The notes: generated by a model from the letters alone, not told the origin. Positions 1 to 11,434 are shown, numbered from the stretch's first letter. The stretch: DNA of 64,000 bases from an uncultured Sulfitobacter sp. (GCA_947501805.1 CANMXJ010000002.1:124001-188000), one strand, 5' to 3'. A program made the numbers and translations.

Positions 1-69
1 TCGCCGTGCATTGGCCAGCGCCAATGCAGAGTGAATTGCCTGCTCAAGTGTCGTCGAAAATGAAGGCAC
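1..69 (-). CDS. clpA: ClpA, ATP-binding subunit of Clp protease (5' end only)
   Basis: Only the first 23 codons lie in the window. The minus strand reads from GTG at 69 as M-P-S-F-S-T-T-L-E-Q-A-I-H-S-A-L-A-L-A-N, the typical start of alphaproteobacterial ClpA and its N-terminal Clp-N repeat. An AAGGAG ribosome-binding site lies about 7 bases before the GTG, which supports the non-ATG start. ClpA is the AAA+ unfoldase that delivers substrates to ClpP in the cytoplasm. The rest of the gene runs off the left edge. The identification rests on a short but distinctive N-terminus. Confidence 0.85.
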   Translation of the reverse strand, partial: MPSFSTTLEQAIHSALALANARR

Positions 70-245
70 AAGTGTGCTCCTTGTCCTTTGGGGTCGGTGA
101 AGGTGCTGTGTTATAACAGCGCCCCGGTCCGATCATGGCCTCTTATCTCTTAGAGTTTGGTTGATCGCAGCGCGTCTTCAAGCATTTTCTTGAAAAATTT
201 GCTCACAATTTGCGTGATCACCCTGTTTTGTTACATTATTTGCCA

Positions 246-1013
246 TCAGAAGTTGTCTTTGCGTTTGCGTATTTCGGCAAAGACTTCTGCATCAGTGGCG
301 GTTTGCATCCCCAAAGTTGCACGAATTCCCGGATCATCGGGACGCAGGAAGGGATTGGTTTCAAGCTCGGTTGCAAGTGAAGAGGGAACGGTTGGAAGGT
401 TCCTGGCACGGGCGTTATCTATGTCATTGCTTCTTGATATAAGCGCCGCATTGTCGGGATCAACCGTCAGGGCGAACTTGGCATTTGACGCGGTGTACTC
501 ATGGCCGGAGCAGATGGTCGTGTCAGCGGGCAAAGCCATGAGCTTTTGCAGGCTGTCCCACATCTGATCCGGTGTCCCCTCGAACAATCGTCCGCAACCA
601 AGCGCCATGAGACTGTCAGCCGTAAAACAAGCCTGAGCCGCGGGCACATAGATGGCGATGTGGCCAACTGTATGCCCCGAAACGTCGAATGCGACCGCAT
701 CCAGCGCGCCGAGGGAAAAATGCTCACCATCAGATACGGCCAGATCAAGATCGGGCAGGCGGTGCGCGTCGGCTTTGGCCCCCACCACTTTTGCGGGATG
801 CTCGGCCAAGAGATTGGCTAATCCGTCAATATGATCCCAGTGGTGATGTGTCAGCCAGACTTGCGATAGGGTCCATCCGCGTGCCTTCAGTTCAGCGTTG
901 ATCGGTTCCGCCTCCGGCACATCAATTACGGCGACTTCACCGCTGGCGTGGTCGCGCAACAAGTATGCGTAGTTGTCGGTCAGGCAGGGGATTGTGATCA
1001 GATCAAAGGGCAT
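246..1013 (-). CDS. gloB: Hydroxyacylglutathione hydrolase (glyoxalase II)
   Basis: A 255-residue metallo-beta-lactamase-fold enzyme that hydrolyses S-lactoylglutathione to lactate and glutathione, the second step of methylglyoxal detoxification. The dinuclear metal motif THHHWDH is at residues 55-61; further ligands are in DVSGHTVGH and in CSGHEYT. Start at ATG 1013 (MPFDLITIPC) because family members begin there and the length equals the usual 255-256 residues; the open frame extends 16 codons upstream without family support. It is divergent from the methyltransferase gene at 1075, so the two share a roughly 60-bp promoter region. Confidence 0.95.
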   Translation of the reverse strand: MPFDLITIPCLTDNYAYLLRDHASGEVAVIDVPEAEPINAELKARGWTLSQVWLTHHHWDHIDGLANLLAEHPAKVVGAKADAHRLPDLDLAVSDGEHFSLGALDAVAFDVSGHTVGHIAIYVPAAQACFTADSLMALGCGRLFEGTPDQMWDSLQKLMALPADTTICSGHEYTASNAKFALTVDPDNAALISRSNDIDNARARNLPTVPSSLATELETNPFLRPDDPGIRATLGMQTATDAEVFAEIRKRKDNF

Positions 1014-1074
1014 GGCGCAATCCTGTGGTGTTGATATGGTGCGCTCAGAGTGACACCGCAAAGGCTGGGCTGCA

Positions 1075-1830
1075 ATGCACCTTGATGTGCAAGACTTGCG
1101 TAATTTCTATTATCGAAGCGCGCTGGGCCGTGCGGCGCAGAAATCTTTGCGCGGTCGGTTGTTGGAACTTTGGCCGGAGGCCAAGAACCAGACCGTTGTC
1201 GGTTTTGGGTTTGCCGCCCCTTTACTGCGTCCCTATCTGAAAGACGCGCGGCGGGTCATTACGCTGATGCCGGGACCGCAAGGTGTGATGCCGTGGCCTG
1301 CGGGCATGAAAAACACGTCGGTCCTTACCGAAGAAACGCTCTGGCCGATTGAAACGGGGCATGTCGACAAGTTGGTTTTCTTGCATGGACTTGAAACGTC
1401 CGAACGGCCTTCGGATCTGCTGGAAGAATGTTGGCGTGTTTTGGGGCCGGGGGGCAAGGCGCTGTTTATCGTGCCAAACCGTGCGGGCCTTTGGGCACGA
1501 CGTGATGCAACGCCATTCGGCTACGGGCGGCCCTATTCGCCGGGGCAATTGGACATGCAATTGAAGAAGCACCAGTTTTTGCCGGAACGCCATGTGGGTG
1601 CACTTTATCAATTCCCATCGCAGCAGCGCCTATGGATGAAATCGGCAGGCTTTTTTGAACGCATCGGGCGTCACATGCCGACCATGATGGCAGGGGGCGC
1701 GTTTATGGTGGAGGCGACGAAGCTGGTCTATCCGCCAAAAGGGACAGTCGCCCGCTCGCGCAGAAGAATTAGTGTGTTGGATGGATTGGGCGAACCCGCA
1801 GTGGGCCGCGCCCGCGTACGTGTCGACTGA
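1075..1830 (+). CDS. Class I SAM-dependent methyltransferase-like protein
   Basis: 251 residues. A degenerate motif I (VVGFGFA, residues 41-47) is followed by a segment [20 protein letters not shown] (about 117-136), which has the post-motif pattern of class I methyltransferases of the 'methyltransferase type 11' group. The glycine-rich loop is weaker than usual, so SAM binding is inferred. Its substrate is unknown. It is divergent from gloB, an arrangement that recurs in Rhodobacterales (remembered, not checked here). The C-terminal 30 residues are basic and proline/arginine-rich. Confidence 0.75.
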   Translation: MHLDVQDLRNFYYRSALGRAAQKSLRGRLLELWPEAKNQTVVGFGFAAPLLRPYLKDARRVITLMPGPQGVMPWPAGMKNTSVLTEETLWPIETGHVDKLVFLHGLETSERPSDLLEECWRVLGPGGKALFIVPNRAGLWARRDATPFGYGRPYSPGQLDMQLKKHQFLPERHVGALYQFPSQQRLWMKSAGFFERIGRHMPTMMAGGAFMVEATKLVYPPKGTVARSRRRISVLDGLGEPAVGRARVRVD

Positions 1831-2115
1831 TTCCACATTCGCTCGACTTGCAATTTTTACAGGGCCTGCGGCATTAACTGCTTTCGCATGATCTGGTGGA
1901 ATGTCTGAACTACAAAGAGCCGACACTGATAAACGCTGATAAGGTTGTTTTCCTCATGTCGATTCGAACTGAACAAATTGCCTACGCAAGTGCCCGTATC
2001 AAATTGGGGCAAGAGTTTCCCTATGTTTCAAAACCAAAAGGTAAACTACGCTAACGAACTGGCATAAACTGGGTCAAGAGGTTCTTGCGTTTCAAAAGCG
2101 CCGTCAAAGAAATGA
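1831..2115. other. Intergenic region, no confident gene
   Basis: About 285 bases between the methyltransferase gene and the terminator of the acidic-protein gene. A 32-codon frame (1956-2054, beginning MSIRTEQIAY) exists but has only a weak upstream AAGG. Two imperfect copies of a CAAGAG...GTTTCAAAA motif lie at 2010-2033 and 2075-2097. No RNA gene was recognised. Confidence 0.5.
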
Positions 2116-2139
2116 ACAGCACCCCTATTGGGGTGCTGT
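2116..2139 (-). terminator. Rho-independent terminator of the acidic-protein gene
   Basis: A perfect 10-bp stem (ACAGCACCCC / GGGGTGCTGT) with a four-base loop lies 26 bases beyond the minus-strand stop codon. On the minus strand it is followed by a T-rich run (TCATTTCTTT), as expected for termination of the gene at 2165-3508. Confidence 0.8.
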
Positions 2140-2164
2140 GATGCCGGGTCGCATAATCGAAGTC

Positions 2165-3508
2165 TCAGAACCCAAAGAAGCCAGGGTTTAGGCCGATATC
2201 TCCGAACAGATCTTCGATATCTGCATCGGGACTGCCACCACTTTGGGTTTGCCCGCCGTTCTGCGCGGTTCCTTCTTCGGGGCGGTCATCTTGCGTTTCG
2301 ACACTTGTCCATGAAATGTTCGATGTGATCTGCGGATTATCGTTGATGAAATTATTGACGGCCATTTCGTAGGGCTCACCCTCATCAACATCAGTTTCGA
2401 TCGCTATCGAATCTTCACCCAAGTAGACCTCGGCAATGATGTGAATACCCGTCATCTGACCATTGTCTGTCGCAAGGAGCTGCGCAAATTCTTCAGATGT
2501 AATGGCGGGGCCACCGGCACTTGTTTGGATGACAAACGCTCGTTTGGTCGTGCTGCTGTCCCCTTCTTCCCCGTCTTCGTTCTCGTAGAACAACAGATGG
2601 ATGTCGCCGTCTACTTCTTCACCGAATTCCAGATGCAGCGTGTCTGCAGGATTCGTCAGATCAATCTTGGCGATATGCGTGCCAATGTGCGCGTCTTCAA
2701 CGTCGAGGGTGATATCCGTGCTACCCTCAAAAGTCTGGCTGACACTTATCAGGTTGAAAGCATTCCCTTCGGCGTCGGATTGAGTGGTCTGATTCGACGT
2801 GATATATCCGGGAGCCCCTTCGATATCGCTGTTCAAACCTGCTGTTACGCTTGTGGTCTGCGCATTGTAGTTGATATCGAACGTGTGTTCGGCGTCATAG
2901 CGGACTTCGATCTCGTTCACCGTTTCCGGTGCCGTCACAGTGAACGCCGGGTCGTTTGGATCAGCATTGCTCGCGCGTTCCGCAAGAACGACGTCATCGG
3001 GCACTTCGGAACCGCTATTGTTGCTGACTGTCACCAGATTAACAGGCTGGCGCGCTTCTTCGGCTGCGATTTCGTCAAGAATGCGCTGGGCTTCAAGTGC
3101 CTCGGCAACTTTCAAGGGGTCGCGGAATTCTTCGCCAACAGGGGGGCGTGCAACATCGGGGGCATCCTGCGTTTCTGCCGCGTTCTCGGCTTCAGCCGCT
3201 TCGTCGTTGCTGTTCAGGGATGTGTCGATTTCGAGATCATCCAGCAGATCATGCAGGTCATCCACCACATCTCCGATATCTTGCTGCGGATTGTCCTCGA
3301 CGCTTTCGACAAACTCGTCGATCGCATCCAACTGGTCTTGATCATAGTCATCACTTGGAAAGAATTCGATTCCCACATCACCTTGTTGGATCTCGACATC
3401 ATCCTGATTGAGACCCTCCTGTTCGATTTCAGGGGCATCATCGTCGCCACCCATCGACATAGCGACGAACCCGACAGAGAGAAGGGAAAGAAAACCAATG
3501 GCCAACAT
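2165..3508 (-). CDS. Acidic secreted or membrane-anchored protein of unknown function
   Basis: 447 residues. Start chosen at ATG 3508 because GAGGAA lies 7 bases upstream; an upstream TTG in frame overlaps that site. The N-terminus (MLAIGFLSLLSVGFVAMSMGG) is one hydrophobic segment, followed by a long region very rich in Asp and Glu (for example QDDVEIQQGDVGIEFFPSDD), then Thr/Asn-rich probable beta-structure. No catalytic motif is visible. The acidity suggests an exported protein that might bind cations. It is a single gene with its own terminator, divergent from the ATP synthase operon. The family is not recognised. Confidence 0.75.
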   Translation of the reverse strand: MLAIGFLSLLSVGFVAMSMGGDDDAPEIEQEGLNQDDVEIQQGDVGIEFFPSDDYDQDQLDAIDEFVESVEDNPQQDIGDVVDDLHDLLDDLEIDTSLNSNDEAAEAENAAETQDAPDVARPPVGEEFRDPLKVAEALEAQRILDEIAAEEARQPVNLVTVSNNSGSEVPDDVVLAERASNADPNDPAFTVTAPETVNEIEVRYDAEHTFDINYNAQTTSVTAGLNSDIEGAPGYITSNQTTQSDAEGNAFNLISVSQTFEGSTDITLDVEDAHIGTHIAKIDLTNPADTLHLEFGEEVDGDIHLLFYENEDGEEGDSSTTKRAFVIQTSAGGPAITSEEFAQLLATDNGQMTGIHIIAEVYLGEDSIAIETDVDEGEPYEMAVNNFINDNPQITSNISWTSVETQDDRPEEGTAQNGGQTQSGGSPDADIEDLFGDIGLNPGFFGF

Positions 3509-3868
3509 GCTGCATTTCCTCAAGTATCAGCCACTTACATCGGGGCTGTTTGAATTAATTTGACCTGTTTTGCCGGAAGATATTGGCACCAGTAGGGCGA
3601 AAGGCGGCGACAGTGGGGCAAGATTCGTATTATTGTTTCCCCGAAAGCGGATTGCCGCCTTATTTGCCGTCTTGAAAACTAGACCATTGATAAAGGTAAA
3701 TTTATTTTCCGACGGGCACATCGTCGCACGTTACAGTGTTGCGGCCTTTGAAACGCTCTGCTACATCGCCCCTGATCTAGACGTCTTGAGCCTAATTCAA
3801 GCCGCGCCAACAAACCGGTGACGCGACCAATTTGCGTATGTCCGGCCTGACTGAATGAGAGGATGGAC
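3509..3868. other. Intergenic region carrying the atp operon promoter
   Basis: 360 bases between the divergent acidic-protein gene and atpH. The atp operon promoter must lie here or in its leader, but no convincing -35/-10 pair could be chosen. An 83-codon plus-strand frame (3570-3821) has no family resemblance and is not called. Confidence 0.5.
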
Positions 3869-4429
3869 GTGTCCGAAACCGCTTCGATTTCCACCGGCAT
3901 TGCGCAACGCTATGCATCGGCTGTTTATGACCTCGCCAAAGAAGGCAAAAAGGTCAAAGCCATTGAAACCGATCTGGATGCCTTGACGGGTGCCCTGAAC
4001 GACAGTGAAGATTTTCGCAATCTGATTCATTCGCCGATCTACACCCGCGACGAACAGGGTGCTGCGATCTCAGCGCTTTCCAAGAAAATGAAATTGTCTC
4101 CAGTGATGGGCAACACGTTGGCATTGATGGCCTCAAAGCGCCGTCTGTTTGTGTTGCCGCAGCTTGTGAAATCCCTGCGTGAAGCGATCGCCGAAGACAA
4201 AGGCGAAGTCACTGCAGAGGTTACATCGGCCAAGGCATTGACCAAGGCGCAATCAGACAGCCTTGCCAAGTCGCTGAAGGCGACCACCGGCAAAACCGTA
4301 ACGCTTCAAACGACCGTTGATGACTCGCTCATCGGCGGTCTTATTGTCAAAGTGGGCTCCAAGATGATCGACACGTCGATCCGCTCGAAGCTCAATTCCC
4401 TCCAGAATGTCATGAAAGAGGTCGGATAA
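3869..4429 (+). CDS. atpH: ATP synthase F1 subunit delta
   Basis: 186 residues beginning MSETASISTG. GTG at 3869 is preferred over ATG at 3863 because GAGAGG sits 6 bases before the GTG but directly abuts the ATG, and because related proteins start with MSE. Delta forms part of the peripheral stalk that links F1 to the b subunits of F0. It is the first gene of atpHAGDC and its stop directly abuts the atpA start. The F0 genes are not in this window, which is the usual split in Rhodobacterales. Confidence 0.95.
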   Translation: MSETASISTGIAQRYASAVYDLAKEGKKVKAIETDLDALTGALNDSEDFRNLIHSPIYTRDEQGAAISALSKKMKLSPVMGNTLALMASKRRLFVLPQLVKSLREAIAEDKGEVTAEVTSAKALTKAQSDSLAKSLKATTGKTVTLQTTVDDSLIGGLIVKVGSKMIDTSIRSKLNSLQNVMKEVG

Positions 4430-5968
4430 ATGTCTATCCAAGCAGCGGAAATCTCCGCGATCCTGAAGGACCAAATCAAGAATTTCGGTCAAGAAGCAGA
4501 AGTGGCCGAAGTTGGCCGCGTGCTTTCCGTCGGTGACGGTATTGCGCGTGTGTACGGGCTGGACAATGTTCAGGCCGGCGAAATGGTTGAATTCCCCGGC
4601 GGTATTCAGGGCATGGCCCTGAACCTCGAAGCCGACAACGTCGGTGTTGTTATCTTTGGTAACGACCGTGACATCAAAGAAGGCGACACTGTAAAGCGCA
4701 CCAACTCCATTGTGGACGTGCCAATCGGTGACGAACTGCTGGGCCGCGTTGTTGACGGTCTGGGAAATCCCATTGACGGCAAGGGCCCGATCGGCGCGAA
4801 AAAGCGCGGTCTGGCCGAAGTCAAAGCGCCGGGCATTATCCCGCGTAAATCGGTACACGAGCCGATGGCGACTGGCCTCAAGTCTGTTGACGCGATGATC
4901 CCGATTGGCCGTGGCCAGCGCGAATTGATTATTGGTGACCGTCAGACCGGTAAAACAGCCGTTGCTCTGGATGCGATCCTGAACCAAGCACAGGTCAACG
5001 CCGCCGCTGGCGACGACGAAAGCAAAAAGATGTACTGTGTGTATGTCGCGATTGGCCAGAAGCGTTCCACCGTGGCGCAGTTGGTCAAAAAGCTCGAAGA
5101 GAGCGGCGCGATTGAATACTCTATCGTTGTGGCCTCTACAGCGTCCGAGCCTGCACCGATGCAGTTCCTCGCACCTTACTCCGCGACAGCCATGGCCGAG
5201 CACTTCCGCGACAACGGCCGTCACGCTTTGATCATCTATGATGATTTGTCCAAGCAGGCTGTGTCCTATCGCCAGATGTCTCTTCTTCTGCGTCGCCCAC
5301 CGGGCCGCGAAGCCTATCCTGGTGACGTTTTCTATCTGCACTCCCGTCTGCTTGAGCGTTCCGCGAAGCTGGGTGATGATGCAGGCAACGGCTCACTTAC
5401 AGCTCTGCCAATCATCGAAACCCAAGGTGGTGACGTTTCCGCATTTATTCCGACAAACGTGATTTCGATCACCGACGGTCAGATCTTCCTGGAAACAGAA
5501 TTGTTCTACCAAGGTATTCGTCCAGCTGTGAACACAGGTCTGTCCGTTTCCCGTGTTGGTTCATCTGCCCAGACCAAAGCGATGTCTTCTGTCGCGGGTC
5601 CGGTGAAGCTGTCACTGGCTCAGTACCGCGAGATGGCTGCCTTTGCGCAGTTCGGTTCCGATCTGGACGCCTCCACACAGCAGTTGCTGAACCGAGGTGC
5701 CCGCCTGACCGAGTTGATGAAGCAGCCACAGTATGCGCCTTTGTCCAATGCCGAAATCGTCTGCGTCATTTACGCAGGAACAAATGGCTACCTCGACAAG
5801 CTGCCCGTGTCCGACGTTGGTCGCTGGGAGCAGGGTCTGCTGGCGCATTTGCGTGGCAAGCATGCCGACTTGCTCAAGGACATCACCGACAATGATCGCA
5901 AGGTGAAAGACGAGCTGGAAGACAAAATCAAAGCAGCGCTCGATTCTTACGCCGCTGACTTCGCTTAA
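4430..5968 (+). CDS. atpA: ATP synthase F1 subunit alpha
   Basis: 512 residues, full length. It carries a Walker A motif (GDRQTGKT, residues 169-176) and the conserved [21 protein letters not shown] region. Alpha makes the non-catalytic nucleotide-binding subunits of the alpha3beta3 hexamer. It starts at the base after the atpH stop, so translation is probably coupled. Codon use is strongly biased, as in highly expressed genes. Confidence 0.99.
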   Translation: MSIQAAEISAILKDQIKNFGQEAEVAEVGRVLSVGDGIARVYGLDNVQAGEMVEFPGGIQGMALNLEADNVGVVIFGNDRDIKEGDTVKRTNSIVDVPIGDELLGRVVDGLGNPIDGKGPIGAKKRGLAEVKAPGIIPRKSVHEPMATGLKSVDAMIPIGRGQRELIIGDRQTGKTAVALDAILNQAQVNAAAGDDESKKMYCVYVAIGQKRSTVAQLVKKLEESGAIEYSIVVASTASEPAPMQFLAPYSATAMAEHFRDNGRHALIIYDDLSKQAVSYRQMSLLLRRPPGREAYPGDVFYLHSRLLERSAKLGDDAGNGSLTALPIIETQGGDVSAFIPTNVISITDGQIFLETELFYQGIRPAVNTGLSVSRVGSSAQTKAMSSVAGPVKLSLAQYREMAAFAQFGSDLDASTQQLLNRGARLTELMKQPQYAPLSNAEIVCVIYAGTNGYLDKLPVSDVGRWEQGLLAHLRGKHADLLKDITDNDRKVKDELEDKIKAALDSYAADFA

Positions 5969-5982
5969 GGAGAGAGAAGCCA

Positions 5983-8305
<2,323 letters not shown>

Positions 8306-8318
8306 GGGAGCCTGAGCA

Positions 8319-8747
8319 ATGGCAGACACGATGCAATTCGATCTGGTATCACCCGAGCGGCGGTTGGCCTCACTGCAGGTCACATCCGTTCAGATCCCCG
8401 GTGCTGACGGCGACATGACAGCGATGGAGGGGCATTCCCCCACCATCACAACGCTGCGCCCCGGTTTGCTGACGGTCGAAGGCCCGGAAGGCACTTCGGA
8501 GTTTGTTGTGACTGGCGGCTTTGCCGAGATCACCGCAACCGGCGTATCAGTTCTGGCTGAACGCGCCGTGGCCAAGGGTGACATGACCCAAGAGCACCTC
8601 GATGAGATGATGGAAGAAGCCAAGACTATGTACTCAAAGGCAAAAGAGACCTTTGAGAACGAGCCGGGGCCTGTGGATGACGCAGCAAAGCTGTTGGCTG
8701 ATATGGTTGCCATGGGCGACCACATGGGTCTGACTGCAAAGCAGTAA
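8319..8747 (+). CDS. atpC: ATP synthase F1 subunit epsilon
   Basis: 142 residues. The N-terminal beta-sandwich is recognisable ([34 protein letters not shown]), followed by a shorter C-terminal helical part. Epsilon joins the rotor and can inhibit ATP hydrolysis. It is the last gene of the operon and is followed within 30 bases by a terminator. Confidence 0.97.
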   Translation: MADTMQFDLVSPERRLASLQVTSVQIPGADGDMTAMEGHSPTITTLRPGLLTVEGPEGTSEFVVTGGFAEITATGVSVLAERAVAKGDMTQEHLDEMMEEAKTMYSKAKETFENEPGPVDDAAKLLADMVAMGDHMGLTAKQ

Positions 8748-8770
8748 GCTTTCTATCGTTGCTGGATTGG

Positions 8771-8799
8771 AAAAGGCTCCGCGCTTGCGGGGCCTTTTT
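8771..8799 (+). terminator. Rho-independent terminator of the atp operon
   Basis: AAAAGGC-T-CCGC, a GCTT loop, then GCGG-G-GCCTTTTT: a GC-rich hairpin ending in a T run 23 bases after the atpC stop. Confidence 0.9.
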
Positions 8800-8898
8800 C
8801 GTATTGAAGCGTCCGGAAATTTACCGCCCTTTCGGCATAATCCTGCCTCGCTTTTGAACTAACCTGCGGCTTCGTTTGAAGAGGTTTGAGGGTTTCCC

Positions 8899-9258
8899 AT
8901 GCGAAAAATGTTATCTGCCGCTGCGTTTCTGTTCCCGACTGTTGTCGCGGCCCAACCCTACAGTGAAAGTATGGCTGATTGCGCGTCACTATATCAGAAC
9001 GCCGCGCAATGGGTGAAGACGGACGAAAGTGCGGACAAGATGATGTACGCTGCAATCCAGTGGGCCGAGGCTGCCGTTATTCAATCACAGGCTGAGGGGC
9101 GCGACCTATCCATCGATGCCATTTGGCAAAAGGTTGATGGGAAAACTGAAAAATGGGAGGAAAAGGGCGCGAAGGTTTTCTTTTCTCAGGAGTTTCGGGA
9201 TTGGACGCAATACTGCCGTAAGTTCGCAAGAGATCGTGGGGTCTCGATCAATCGCTGA
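8899..9258 (+). CDS. Small exported protein of unknown function
   Basis: 119 residues with a clear signal peptide (MRKMLSAAAFLFPTVVAAQP, cleavage expected after VAA or AAQ). The mature part is mainly helical, has Cys at 28 and near 105 (WTQYCRK) that could form a disulfide, and is rich in Trp and Lys. No known domain was recognised. It follows the atp terminator with its own upstream GAGGTTTGAGGG ribosome-binding region. The product is most likely periplasmic. Confidence 0.75.
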   Translation: MRKMLSAAAFLFPTVVAAQPYSESMADCASLYQNAAQWVKTDESADKMMYAAIQWAEAAVIQSQAEGRDLSIDAIWQKVDGKTEKWEEKGAKVFFSQEFRDWTQYCRKFARDRGVSINR

Positions 9259-9361
9259 CCGCATAAACCGGTGCGTTTCAAGTGACGTAGCCCCTTCAAG
9301 CTCGTTCCGAGTTCCGCTATCTATCGCTTGTTCCGTTTTCAACATCCAGGCCTGAACACGT

Positions 9362-9712
9362 ATGAAAAAACTCAGAAGCCATACCGTTGGTATCGACAGC
9401 GGTGATGTTATTTTGTTCTCGGACTACGAGGATGGCGGCGAGATGTGGACAGGTCGCGGTCAGCGTGAACGCCGCCGTCACATCAAGTTCTCCGAGAAGT
9501 ACAAATCTCCCCCGACGGTGCAACTTTCCCCCTCCCTCTGGGATCTGGACGCCAGCACGATCATGCGCGCCGACATAGAAGCGGAATCCGTGACTAAAAC
9601 GGGCTTTGATATGGTGTTCCGCACATGGGGCGACACCCGCATTGCCCGCATTCGTATCGCGTGGATGGCGATTGGAGAGATGTCAGAGCTGGATGATTGG
9701 GACGTGGTTTAG
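9362..9712 (+). CDS. H-type lectin domain protein
   Basis: 116 residues. The central part (FSEKYKSPPTVQLSPSLWDL through TWGDTRIARIRIAWMAIGEM, about residues 41-107) has the six-strand pattern of the H-type lectin domain (Pfam H_lectin), first known from snail agglutinin and discoidin. The typical WD, F.TW.DT and I.W.AIG elements are visible. There is no signal peptide, so export is uncertain. Similar stand-alone proteins occur in marine Rhodobacterales. Its sugar ligand cannot be predicted. Confidence 0.75.
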   Translation: MKKLRSHTVGIDSGDVILFSDYEDGGEMWTGRGQRERRRHIKFSEKYKSPPTVQLSPSLWDLDASTIMRADIEAESVTKTGFDMVFRTWGDTRIARIRIAWMAIGEMSELDDWDVV

Positions 9713-10259
9713 GGGAGTTCTCAGGAGGGCAATGGCTGCTTCTAAGCCGAAACTGTCGGATGATGCAGCTTGTATGAATGTCCGGTTTTCCAGTCGGACA
9801 AAGTACCTGCTAAAACCACCAAAGTTTTGCTTGAGAACTTTGTCCGTGCTAAACGATGGGGGCATTCTTGGGCCTAACCGGAGGTGCGAAAGGCCGCTGC
9901 GAACAAGCGGCATGAATCGCTATTCCCACAATCCTCAAGATGTGGCGGATATTGCAATGATCGTCGGCAGGAGTTTGCTCTGTTTCTCTGCGGGGGCTGC
10001 TTTGTTCGGAGTCTCTGGAATCGCCGTTCTTGTTGCTGGGCCTTCGCTGAGGAACCATGGCTTAAAGAATAATACGGTTCCGCTTTCGAGGACGACAAAG
10101 CGAAACTCAGGCGTTTTCTCTAGGAAGAATGGCATGGTGCAGAGGCAGATCATCACCAAGATACACAATCTAGAGAGCCATGGGGCCGTTTCCGATCTTC
10201 TCCGCAAAGCAGGAAGTGTCAAAACTCAACCGGTTCTGTTATAGGCGATCACGACCGTT
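9713..10259. other. Gene-poor region between the lectin gene and the Crp/Fnr gene
   Basis: About 550 bases without a convincing gene. Overlapping frames on both strands (for example minus 9935-10222, with one hydrophobic segment and a TTG start) lack ribosome-binding sites or recognisable similarity. A perfect 10-bp inverted repeat, CGGACAAAGT / ACTTTGTCCG, lies at 9795-9804 and 9837-9846. The stretch may hold decayed sequence at the edge of the copper island. Confidence 0.5.
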
Positions 10260-10790
10260 TCAGCTGCGTCTCTTTGCCAGCTCCCGATAAAGTGCCGGAG
10301 CAGATACACCGATCTGCTCGGCAACATTTATCCATTCCCCTTTGACCGGTTCGCCGTGAAAATCCAGCCAAGCGTTCAGCCGATCAGCCACACGCCGCAA
10401 TCGCAGGATTTCGATCCGCGCCCGTTGCGCCTGCACTTTTTTTGCGTGTATCTCAATCAGACTCAAGGCTGCATCTGGGTGGTCTCCGATGAAAGCCAGA
10501 AACTTGGCACGCGGCAGGCTAGCGACTTTGGCGTCTGAACGTGCAACCGCGTCGCAATGATAATTATCGGCAAACAAGGATGCTTCGGCCAAAGCCATAT
10601 TGGCGGTCGCGATATGCAGTGTCAGCGGGACGCCATCTTTCATCGGACGTTCCAGTGCTATGGCACCGGATCGAACGAGATACATGAACTGCACAGGGTG
10701 TTCCTGACGAAACACGGCTGCACCCTTCGCTACCTTACGGATGGGCGCGGTGTCGAAAATATTAAGCCATACAGACATGATAGAAATCAT
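10260..10790 (-). CDS. Crp/Fnr family transcriptional regulator
   Basis: About 176 residues from ATG 10790; ATG 10778 (MSVWLNIF) is equally possible and neither has a good ribosome-binding site. An N-terminal cyclic-nucleotide-binding-like beta-barrel (KGAAVFRQEHPVQFMYLVRSGAIALER) is followed by a dimer helix and a C-terminal winged helix (EWINVAEQIGVSAPALYRELAKR). It lacks the Cys set of Fnr, so it is not an Fe-S sensor. It is divergent from the His-rich protein gene at 10847 with a short shared promoter region, so it may regulate that gene. The ligand is unknown. Confidence 0.85.
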   Translation of the reverse strand: MISIMSVWLNIFDTAPIRKVAKGAAVFRQEHPVQFMYLVRSGAIALERPMKDGVPLTLHIATANMALAEASLFADNYHCDAVARSDAKVASLPRAKFLAFIGDHPDAALSLIEIHAKKVQAQRARIEILRLRRVADRLNAWLDFHGEPVKGEWINVAEQIGVSAPALYRELAKRRS

Positions 10791-10846
10791 ATGGATGAAA
10801 AAGCGCCTCGGATAGTCTGTAATTGTACATTGAAAGGCAGGCGAAC

Positions 10847-11434
10847 ATGCGAGCGAAGATTTTTTTAACAGCAATGACTTTGGTTGGCGGCGTTGCATTC
10901 GCCTTCGCGCAGACTGATCACACAGGGCACAGTGATGACATGGATCATACTGCGCACGGGCAGGAACAAGCGATGACCGATGCTACATTATCCGAACCCG
11001 GCCAAGGGGCATTTGCGGCTCTTTCCGAAGTCGTGCGCGTGTTGGAAGCAGACCCAAACACCGATTGGGTGCAGGTTGATTTGGCTGAGTTGCGGGCTCA
11101 TTTGGTCGATATGAACCGCTTGGTCATGGACACTGTGGTCAAAGAAACTGACCTGCCGGACGGGATCGGTGCAATCGCCACCGGCGATGCAGGAACCATC
11201 GCCACGCTTCGGCGCATGGTTCCTGCCCACGCCGCACAGCTTGCCCGCGATGATCGCTGGACGGTGGTCACAACAGAAACAAGTGATGGAATAGAGCTGC
11301 GCGTGACCAGTGATATTCCAGCTGTTGTCGCCCGGATCAAAGGTCTTGGGTTTTTCGGGCTGATGGCGAGCCAGGATCATCACCGCGAACATCACTTGAT
11401 GATGGCACGGGGGAAAGATGCCCACGGACATTGA
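10847..11434 (+). CDS. Histidine-rich exported protein of the copper island
   Basis: 195 residues. ATG at 10847 is chosen because a signal peptide (MRAKIFLTAMTLVGGVAFAFA) begins there and GAAAGGC precedes it. The mature N-terminus is His/Asp/Met-rich (TDHTGHSDDMDHTAHGQEQA) and the C-terminus ends in a cluster with HHREHHLMMARGKDAHGH; both look suited to periplasmic metal binding. The middle part has no recognised domain. The location next to CsoR-, DUF411- and copC-related genes supports a role in copper handling, which is inference. Confidence 0.75.
   Translation: MRAKIFLTAMTLVGGVAFAFAQTDHTGHSDDMDHTAHGQEQAMTDATLSEPGQGAFAALSEVVRVLEADPNTDWVQVDLAELRAHLVDMNRLVMDTVVKETDLPDGIGAIATGDAGTIATLRRMVPAHAAQLARDDRWTVVTTETSDGIELRVTSDIPAVVARIKGLGFFGLMASQDHHREHHLMMARGKDAHGH

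Noticed and set aside
157..567. Plus-strand frame of 136 codons over the 3' half of gloB
   Set aside because: It is the antisense shadow of gloB, has no ribosome-binding site and no family resemblance.
2441..3553. 370-codon plus-strand frame over the acidic protein gene
   Set aside because: Long only because the acidic gene has few stop-like codons on the opposite strand; Arg/Cys/Phe-rich and not protein-like. The minus-strand gene has signal sequence, start site and terminator.
3570..3821. 83-codon plus frame upstream of atpH
   Set aside because: No family similarity and it occupies the expected promoter region.
4253..5341. 362-codon minus-strand frame opposite atpA
   Set aside because: Complement of a highly biased gene; composition rich in His, Arg and Asn is typical of such shadows.
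9935..10222. 95-codon minus-strand frame with a hydrophobic segment
   Set aside because: TTG start, no ribosome-binding site, and a plus-strand frame of similar quality overlaps it; not enough to call either.
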